Shown: piece by piece, positions 59,098 through 64,000 of the stretch
Position numbering within the stretch: the first letter of the stretch is position 1
Layout: each line of letters opens with the position of its first letter
Notes under the pieces: model-generated
What the model was told of the DNA's origin: nothing
Databases searched by the model: none
Seen by the model: only the letters and a program-made list of their open reading frames with translations
NCBI RefSeq assembly: GCF_005517195.1
Contig: NZ_CP040244.1
Location: 6,714,001 to 6,778,000, forward strand
Direction: 5' to 3'
Length of the DNA: 64,000 nucleotides
Source: Streptomyces vilmorinianum
GTDB lineage: Bacteria > Actinomycetota > Actinomycetes > Streptomycetales > Streptomycetaceae
Position numbers and translations under genes: made by a program

Positions 59098-60600
59098 TTA
59101 CTTCCTGCTGTAGTTCGGCGCCTCGACCGTCATCTGGATGTCGTGCGGGTGGCTCTCCTTGAGGCCCGCCGAGGTGATCCGGACGAACCGGCCGTTCGCC
59201 TGAAGCTCCGGAACGGTGCGGCCGCCGACGTAGAACATCGACTGACGCAGGCCGCCGACCAGCTGGTGGACGACCGCGGAGAGCGGACCGCGGTAGGGCA
59301 CCTGGCCCTCGATGCCCTCGGGCACGAGCTTCTCGTCGGAGGCGACGCCCTCCTGGAAGTAGCGGTCCTTGGAGAAGGAGCGCTGCTCGCCGCGGGACTG
59401 CATGGCGCCCAGCGAGCCCATGCCGCGGTACGACTTGAACTGCTTGCCGTTGATGAACATCAGCTCGCCCGGGGACTCCTCGCAGCCGGCGAGCAGCGAG
59501 CCGAGCATCACCGTGTCGGCGCCGGCGACCAGCGCCTTGGCGATGTCGCCCGAGTACTGCAGACCGCCGTCGCCGATGACCGGCACGCCGGCCGCCTTGG
59601 CGGCGAGGGAGGCCTCGTAGATCGCGGTGACCTGCGGGACGCCGATACCGGCGACCACGCGGGTGGTGCAGATGGAGCCCGGGCCGACACCGACCTTGAT
59701 GCCGTCCACGCCGGCGTCGATCAGCGCCTGGGCACCGTCGCGGGTGGCGACGTTTCCGCCGATGACGTCGACGGAGGAGTTCGACTTGATCTTGGCGACC
59801 ATGTCGCCGACCAGCCGGGAGTGGCCGTGCGCGGTGTCGACGACGATGAAGTCGACCCCGGCCTCGATCAGCGCCTGGGCGCGCTCGTACGCGTCACCGG
59901 CGACACCGACGGCCGCGCCGACGAGCAGGCGGCCTTCCTTGTCCTTGGCGGCGTTCGGGTACTTCTCGGCCTTGACGAAGTCCTTGACCGTGATGAGGCC
60001 CTTGAGGATGCCGGCGTCGTCGACCAGCGGCAGCTTCTCGATCTTGTGGCGGCGCAGCAGCTCCATGGCGTCCACGCCGGAGATGCCGACCTTGCCCGTG
60101 ACGAGCGGCATCGGGGTCATGACCTCGCGCACCTGGCGGCTGCGGTCCGACTCGAAGGCCATGTCGCGGTTGGTGACGATGCCGAGCAGCTTGCCCGCCT
60201 GGTCGGTCACCGGGACGCCGCTGATGCGGAACTTGGCGCAGATCGCGTCGGCCTCGCCGAGCGTCGCGTCCGGGTGGACCGTGATCGGGTCGGTGACCAT
60301 GCCGGACTCGGAGCGCTTCACGAGGTCGACCTGGTTGGCCTGGTCGGCGATCGAGAGGTTGCGGTGCAGCACACCCACGCCGCCCTGCCGCGCCATGGCG
60401 ATCGCCATGCGGGACTCGGTGACCTTGTCCATCGCCGCGGAGAGCAGCGGGATGTTCACCCGCACGTTCTTGGAGATGTACGAGGAGGTGTCGATCTGGT
60501 CGGGCGCCATGTCGGACGCGCCCGGCAGCAGCAGCACGTCGTCGTAGGTCAGCCCGAGTGTCGCGAATTTCTCGGGCACTCCGTCGACGTTGGCAGTCAT
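59098..60600 (-). CDS. guaB: IMP dehydrogenase
   Basis: Oxidises IMP to XMP with NAD, the rate-limiting step to GMP. 500 residues. N-terminal LTYDDVLLLPG, two CBS domains inserted at about 100-215, catalytic loop GPGSICTTR with Cys311, IGDGGLQYSGDIAKALVAGA, and the mobile flap with MGSLGAM and EGIEGQVPYRG. ATG at 60598-60600. A candidate operator like that of purN lies 93 bp upstream of the start codon. Confidence 0.98.
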   Translation of the reverse strand: MTANVDGVPEKFATLGLTYDDVLLLPGASDMAPDQIDTSSYISKNVRVNIPLLSAAMDKVTESRMAIAMARQGGVGVLHRNLSIADQANQVDLVKRSESGMVTDPITVHPDATLGEADAICAKFRISGVPVTDQAGKLLGIVTNRDMAFESDRSRQVREVMTPMPLVTGKVGISGVDAMELLRRHKIEKLPLVDDAGILKGLITVKDFVKAEKYPNAAKDKEGRLLVGAAVGVAGDAYERAQALIEAGVDFIVVDTAHGHSRLVGDMVAKIKSNSSVDVIGGNVATRDGAQALIDAGVDGIKVGVGPGSICTTRVVAGIGVPQVTAIYEASLAAKAAGVPVIGDGGLQYSGDIAKALVAGADTVMLGSLLAGCEESPGELMFINGKQFKSYRGMGSLGAMQSRGEQRSFSKDRYFQEGVASDEKLVPEGIEGQVPYRGPLSAVVHQLVGGLRQSMFYVGGRTVPELQANGRFVRITSAGLKESHPHDIQMTVEAPNYSRK

Positions 60601-60692
60601 GACACCTTCCCCAAATGGCCTTGATCGGTGCGGATGTCCATGCTAACGGGCTACAGCGGTGTCTCATTCCACGATCAAGATCACCGAGAAGC

Positions 60693-60710
60693 TTTGTACG
60701 TTCGTACGTG
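60693..60710 (-). promoter_or_regulatory. purN-like candidate operator upstream of guaB
   Basis: TTTGTACGTTCGTACGTG. One half-site is identical to the purN element; the core CGWNCGTACAAA is shared on the gene-facing strand. Confidence 0.45.
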
Positions 60711-60759
60711 TACGTGAGGGCCACCGGTGCCCGGCAACCCTTACGGCCCGGCGCAAGCC

Positions 60760-61425
60760 CTACTGCTCGGCGAGTGCGCGCAGGCGGCTGAGCGCGCGGT
60801 GCTGCGCCACCCGTACCGCCCCCGGCGACATCCCGAGCATCTGACCGGTCTCCTCGGCCGTGAGCCCGACCGCCACCCGAAGCACCAGCAGCTCGCGCTG
60901 GTTCTCGGGCAGATTGGCGAGGAGCTTCTTGGCCCACTCGGCGTCGTCGCTGAGCAGCGCACGTTCCTCGGGGCCCAGCGAGTCGTCGGGCCGCTCCGGC
61001 ATCTCGTCGGAGGGGACGGCCGTCGACCCCGGGTGCCGCATCGCGGCCCGCTGCAGGTCGGCGACCTTGTGTCCGGCGATGGCGAAGACGAATGCCTCGA
61101 ACGGCCTGCCGGTGTCCTTGTAGCGCGGCAGCGCCATCAGAACGGCGACGCAGACCTCTTGCGCCAGGTCCTCGACAAAGTGGCGAGCATCACCGGGCAA
61201 CCGGTTCAGCCGCGTACGGCAATAGCGCAGGGCGAGAGGGTGCACGCGCGCCAGAAGGTCGTGTGTCGCCTGTTCGTCGCCCTCGACGGCACGGTGAACG
61301 AGTGCACCGATCACCGTGGTCTCGTCGTCGCGCATCGCTCCATGGTGCCTTGACGCCTGAGGATTCGCGGCACCGCGTCCGTAGTTGTGCACCGAAGCGT
61401 TATGAGCAGGTGCGCCGGAACTCAT
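60760..61425 (-). CDS. shbA: ECF-type RNA polymerase sigma factor, ShbA/SigD-like
   Basis: 221-residue sigma factor. Region 2 covers about 55-125 (LARVHPLALRYCRTRLNRLP, FVEDLAQEVCVAVLMALPRY, FEAFVFAIAGHKVADLQRA). Region 4 covers about 165-220 (LLANLPENQRELLVLRVAVG, AEETGQMLGMSPGAVRVAQH). Its place next to guaB and bldM matches ShbA, which directs transcription of the principal sigma gene hrdB in Streptomyces, and mycobacterial SigD. I chose ATG at 61423-61425 (GGGGAGG 9 nt before); ATG at 61335 (MRDDETTV) and GTG at 61476 are alternatives. Confidence 0.87.
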   Translation of the reverse strand: MSSGAPAHNASVHNYGRGAANPQASRHHGAMRDDETTVIGALVHRAVEGDEQATHDLLARVHPLALRYCRTRLNRLPGDARHFVEDLAQEVCVAVLMALPRYKDTGRPFEAFVFAIAGHKVADLQRAAMRHPGSTAVPSDEMPERPDDSLGPEERALLSDDAEWAKKLLANLPENQRELLVLRVAVGLTAEETGQMLGMSPGAVRVAQHRALSRLRALAEQ

Positions 61426-61570
61426 CTCCTGCGCCCTCCCCTTCCGCTCGATCGACTCGTCCCCGAGGAACTCCACATCTCAAGGATGCGGCATCCCGCG
61501 CGTAAGTGACACAAGCCGCTTCGCAGCGGGGACACAAGCTGCCGTCGCAGCGGGGACGAAAGCCGGTCCC

Positions 61571-61592
61571 GGCGGAGCCTTTCGGCTCCGCC
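61571..61592 (-). terminator. bldM terminator
   Basis: 9-bp inverted repeat (61571-61579 and 61584-61592) about 45 bp after the bldM stop. A short direct repeat (CGCAGCGGGGAC twice, near 61512 and 61536) lies beyond it. Confidence 0.6.
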
Positions 61593-61635
61593 CCGCCCGC
61601 CCTCGGCGGACGGGGATCGCGACCGGTCGCGGCGG

Positions 61636-62247
61636 CTAGCGGACCAGGCCCCAACGGAAGCCGAGGGCGACGGCGTGCGCCCGGTCCGATGCGCCCAGCT
61701 TCTTGAACAGGCGCCGCGCGTGCGTCTTGACGGTGTCCTCGGAGAGGAAGAGCTCGCGCCCGATCTCCGCGTTGGACCGTCCGTGGCTCATGCCTTCGAG
61801 CACCTGGATCTCACGCGCGGTGAGGGTCGGCGCCGCGCCCATCTCGGCCGAGCGAAGCCGGCGCGGGGCGAGCCGCCAGGTCGGGTCGGCGAGGGCCTGG
61901 GTGACCGTGGCCCGCAGTTCGGCGCGCGAGGCGTCCTTGTGCAGATAGCCACGGGCACCCGCGGCGACCGCGAGCGCGACACCGTCCAGGTCCTCGGCGA
62001 CGGTGAGCATGATGATGCGGGCGCCGGGGTCCGCGGACAGCAGCCGGCGGACGGTCTCCACGCCGCCCAGACCGGGCATGCGTACGTCCATCAGAATCAG
62101 GTCCGAGCGGTCCGCGCCCCAGCGGCGGAGGACTTCCTCGCCGTTGGCCGCAGTGGTCACACGCTCCACGCCGGGCACGGTCGCGACCGCGCGGCGGAGC
62201 GCCTCTCGGGCAAGCGGGGAGTCGTCGCAGACGAGGACGGATGTCAT
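61636..62247 (-). CDS. bldM: Developmental response regulator BldM
   Basis: 203-residue orphan response regulator needed for aerial growth and sporulation, acting as homodimer or with WhiI. The receiver has Asp8-Asp9 and Asp54 (LILMDVRMPGLG), with a LuxR-type DNA-binding end (LTAREIQVLEGMSHGRSNAE, SEDTVKTHARRLFKKLG). Its neighbours shbA and whiD are as in S. coelicolor. ATG at 62245-62247. A perfect sigma-BldN-type promoter lies upstream. Confidence 0.96.
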   Translation of the reverse strand: MTSVLVCDDSPLAREALRRAVATVPGVERVTTAANGEEVLRRWGADRSDLILMDVRMPGLGGVETVRRLLSADPGARIIMLTVAEDLDGVALAVAAGARGYLHKDASRAELRATVTQALADPTWRLAPRRLRSAEMGAAPTLTAREIQVLEGMSHGRSNAEIGRELFLSEDTVKTHARRLFKKLGASDRAHAVALGFRWGLVR

Positions 62248-62698
62248 GGCCGCCCTCCGCAGCTGATGCGCGTCACCTTGAGCCTCCAGGGCTGGTACGT
62301 ATCGTCACCTGTGCGGTTGACGCTCTCGGACACCTGCCCGAGCGCTTGTTCCTTCAACCGCCTCCGCACTCTCAACGACGGTCACTCGAAAGAGTTACGG
62401 GTCGGACGGCCGCCTTCGGCACTCTATGTGAGGGAGCGAACGCGGAGGAGAGCGCCGCAGGTCATCCGTCCCAACACCGGAACCTATGCCCCATTTAGCG
62501 GGTTTTCTTCCCTTTTTGCGGTGTCTGTGGCTAGATTCGCAATGAGTCATATTTACATCTACTTAGACAGTAGTTGTACGGTCGGGTCGAACCCGCGAGA
62601 GCGGGTACGCGAGACCCATGGGGGGCGAAGGGCCCCCGAGCATCAGCCATCCACCCGCCCACCTATCCGTTCGACACGGTTTCAAGGGGACAAGCGCA
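62248..62698. other. bldM-whiD divergent control region
   Basis: 451 bp with no gene. The bldM side carries the sigma-BldN promoter at 62372-62399. The whiD side is unusually AT-rich between about 62495 and 62580, where whiD promoters are expected; no consensus was assigned. Confidence 0.7.
62372..62399 (-). promoter_or_regulatory. Sigma-BldN promoter of bldM
   Basis: On the minus strand, CGTAAC (62399-62394), 16 bp, CGTTGA (62377-62372), an exact match to the known sigma-BldN consensus. bldM is an established BldN target. Confidence 0.85.
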
Positions 62699-63034
62699 AT
62701 GGCAGATTTCTCCCGCCTTCCCGGACCCAACGCCGATCTGTGGGACTGGCAGCTCCTCGCGGCCTGCCGCGGAGTCGACAGTTCCCTGTTCTTCCACCCC
62801 GAGGGAGAGCGCGGCGCGGCACGGAGTGCGCGTGAGAACTCGGCGAAAGAGGTCTGCATGCGGTGCCCGGTACGCGCGGAGTGCGCGGCACACGCACTCG
62901 CCGTACGGGAGCCCTACGGCGTATGGGGCGGCCTCACCGAGGACGAACGCGAAGAGCTCATGGGACGAGCCCGCAATCGCCTGATCACGGCATCGGCAAC
63001 GGCATCGAGTTCGGCAGGCGTGGGGCGCGCCTGA
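62699..63034 (+). CDS. whiD: WhiB-like iron-sulfur regulator WhiD
   Basis: 111-residue WhiB-family protein binding a 4Fe-4S cluster through Cys23, Cys53, Cys56 and Cys62. The G-V-W-G-G turn (YGVWGGLT) binds the principal sigma factor region 4, and a basic tail follows (RARNRL). It controls spore maturation in Streptomyces. Adjacency to bldM matches S. coelicolor whiD. Start ATG at 62699, giving MADFSRLPGPNADLWDW. Confidence 0.95.
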   Translation: MADFSRLPGPNADLWDWQLLAACRGVDSSLFFHPEGERGAARSARENSAKEVCMRCPVRAECAAHALAVREPYGVWGGLTEDEREELMGRARNRLITASATASSSAGVGRA

Positions 63035-63058
63035 AGGAACGTTTCTGCTTGTGAGGAC

Positions 63059-63087
63059 GGGGCCGGGACCGCACCCCACCCGGCCCC
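63059..63087 (+). terminator. whiD terminator
   Basis: 9-bp inverted repeat (63059-63067 and 63079-63087) 25 bp after whiD. Confidence 0.6.
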
Positions 63088-63124
63088 ACGGAGCCGCTCC
63101 GCACGCGGCCCGGGGGCGTGCGGC

Positions 63125-63152
63125 GCGGACGGGCCCGTGTGTGCCCGTCCGC
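63125..63152 (-). terminator. Terminator after LysR gene
   Basis: 10-bp inverted repeat (63125-63134 and 63143-63152) 32 bp after the stop of the minus-strand LysR gene. Confidence 0.6.
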
Positions 63153-63183
63153 GACATGCCCCGGGCCTTCCCCGTGAGCGGGC

Positions 63184-64000
63184 CTACGCGCGCGTGGAGG
63201 CGCGCGTCAGCTCGTCCAACGTCGCCGCGACGGCCGGGACCTGGGCCAGGTCCGGCAGCGTGAGGGCGACGATCTCCCGCTCCACGGCCGGCTCCACGGC
63301 CACGGTCCTCGCCCCCTTGGGGCGTACGGACTCGATGGCGAGCTCCGGCAGGACGGCCACGCCGAGGCCGGCGCCCACGAGCCCGACCACCGCCGGGTAG
63401 TCGTCGGTGGCGAAGTCGATACGCGGGGTGAAGCCCGCCTCCTCGCAGACCTCCACCAGCTGACGGCGGCAGCGCGGGCAGCCCGCGATCCAGGACTCGT
63501 CGGCCAGTTCGGCGATGCCCACCGACTCGGCGTCGGCCAGCCGGTGCGCCTCCGGCACCAGGCCGACCAGGCGATCGGCGAGCAGGGGACGCACGACGAG
63601 GTCGTCCCACTCGGCCGGTCCCGCCCCGTAACGGAACGCCAGGGCCACGTCGCAGTCGCCCTCGCGCAGCATCTCCACCGAGCGCGGCGGCTCGGCCTCC
63701 ACCAGCGAGACCCGGGTGCCCGGGTGCGCGGCGCGCAGGGCGGCGAGGGCCGTGGGGACCAGGGTGGAGCTGCCGCTGGGGAAGGAGACAAGGCGGACGC
63801 GGCCGGCGCGCAGCCCCGCGATGGCGGCCACCTCCTCCTCGGCGGCCGTGAGCCCGGCGAGGATGCCCGAGGCGTGCCGGACGAGGGCCTCGCCCGCCTG
63901 GGTGAGGCGCATCTCGCGGCCGGTCCGGATCAGCAGGGGTGTTCCGGCGGAGGATTCGAGCGCCTTCATCTGCTGGCTCACCGCGGGCTGGGTGCAGCCG
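63184..64000 (-). CDS. LysR-family regulator (N-terminus cut by window edge)
   Basis: About 272 residues are visible; the start lies beyond the right edge. The helix-turn-helix is entered at GCTQPAVSQQMKALE, followed by LLIRTGREMRLTQAGEAL, typical of LysR regulators. The ligand-binding domain follows (VRLVSFPSGSSTLVPTALAAL, VSLVEAEPPRSVEML, FATDDYPAVVGLVGAGLGVAVLPEL). Ligand and target are unknown. A short C-terminus ends in TLDELTRASTRA. Confidence 0.92.
   Translation of the reverse strand, partial: GCTQPAVSQQMKALESSAGTPLLIRTGREMRLTQAGEALVRHASGILAGLTAAEEEVAAIAGLRAGRVRLVSFPSGSSTLVPTALAALRAAHPGTRVSLVEAEPPRSVEMLREGDCDVALAFRYGAGPAEWDDLVVRPLLADRLVGLVPEAHRLADAESVGIAELADESWIAGCPRCRRQLVEVCEEAGFTPRIDFATDDYPAVVGLVGAGLGVAVLPELAIESVRPKGARTVAVEPAVEREIVALTLPDLAQVPAVAATLDELTRASTRA

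Overview
The window is high-GC actinobacterial DNA, almost certainly a Streptomyces chromosome core region. It carries the developmental genes bldM and whiD side by side, a ShbA-like sigma factor, guaB3/guaB, and a block mdh, folD, purN-purH, sucC-sucD, icmB-like, pcrA, guaA that I recognise as the S. coelicolor SCO4767-SCO4827 order (from memory). There are no tRNA or rRNA genes, no CRISPR array, no insertion sequences and no obvious recent transfer; codon use is uniform.

Layout. 1-3.4 kb: mdh (cut by the left edge), a DUF2690 HTH membrane protein, DUF3017 and folD. 3.6-7.4 kb: small membrane or secreted proteins and an ArsR-type regulator. 7.5-16 kb: purH-purN, a PerM-like membrane protein, an HTH/sigma-like/membrane fusion and sucD-sucC. 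16.3-24.6 kb: two divergent operons, (MoxR AAA+, DUF5682, VWA) and (SWIM, DUF5691), driven from a 117-bp gap that carries two head-to-head promoters resembling the DNA-damage (RecA-NDp/PafBC) class. 25-34 kb: icmB-like gene, lipase, an M23 peptidase, pcrA with its own RecA-NDp-like promoter, and two NlpC/P60 hydrolases. 34-38 kb: a PspC histidine kinase/LuxR response regulator pair divergent from a PspC/LiaF-like protein. 38-43 kb: membrane protein, class II aldolase, guaA and a chorismate mutase with an apparent Phe/Tyr attenuator (23-residue leader peptide plus terminator). 43.7-54.3 kb: GMC oxidoreductase, aldehyde dehydrogenase, and two Ser/Thr kinases flanking a pseudokinase. 54.6-64 kb: glpD, a nucleotide-sugar dehydrogenase homologue lacking catalytic residues, guaB3, guaB, shbA, bldM, whiD and a LysR regulator cut by the right edge.

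How it fits together. Purine and one-carbon metabolism (folD, purN, purH, guaA, guaB, guaB3) is interleaved with the TCA cycle (mdh, sucCD). purN and guaB share a palindrome-like element upstream. Cell-wall remodelling (M23, two NlpC/P60, PG-binding protein), envelope stress signalling and membrane Ser/Thr kinases sit next to sporulation regulators. The five-gene MoxR/VWA/SWIM system is the most interesting poorly described unit: its predicted regulation ties it to the DNA damage response, together with nearby pcrA.
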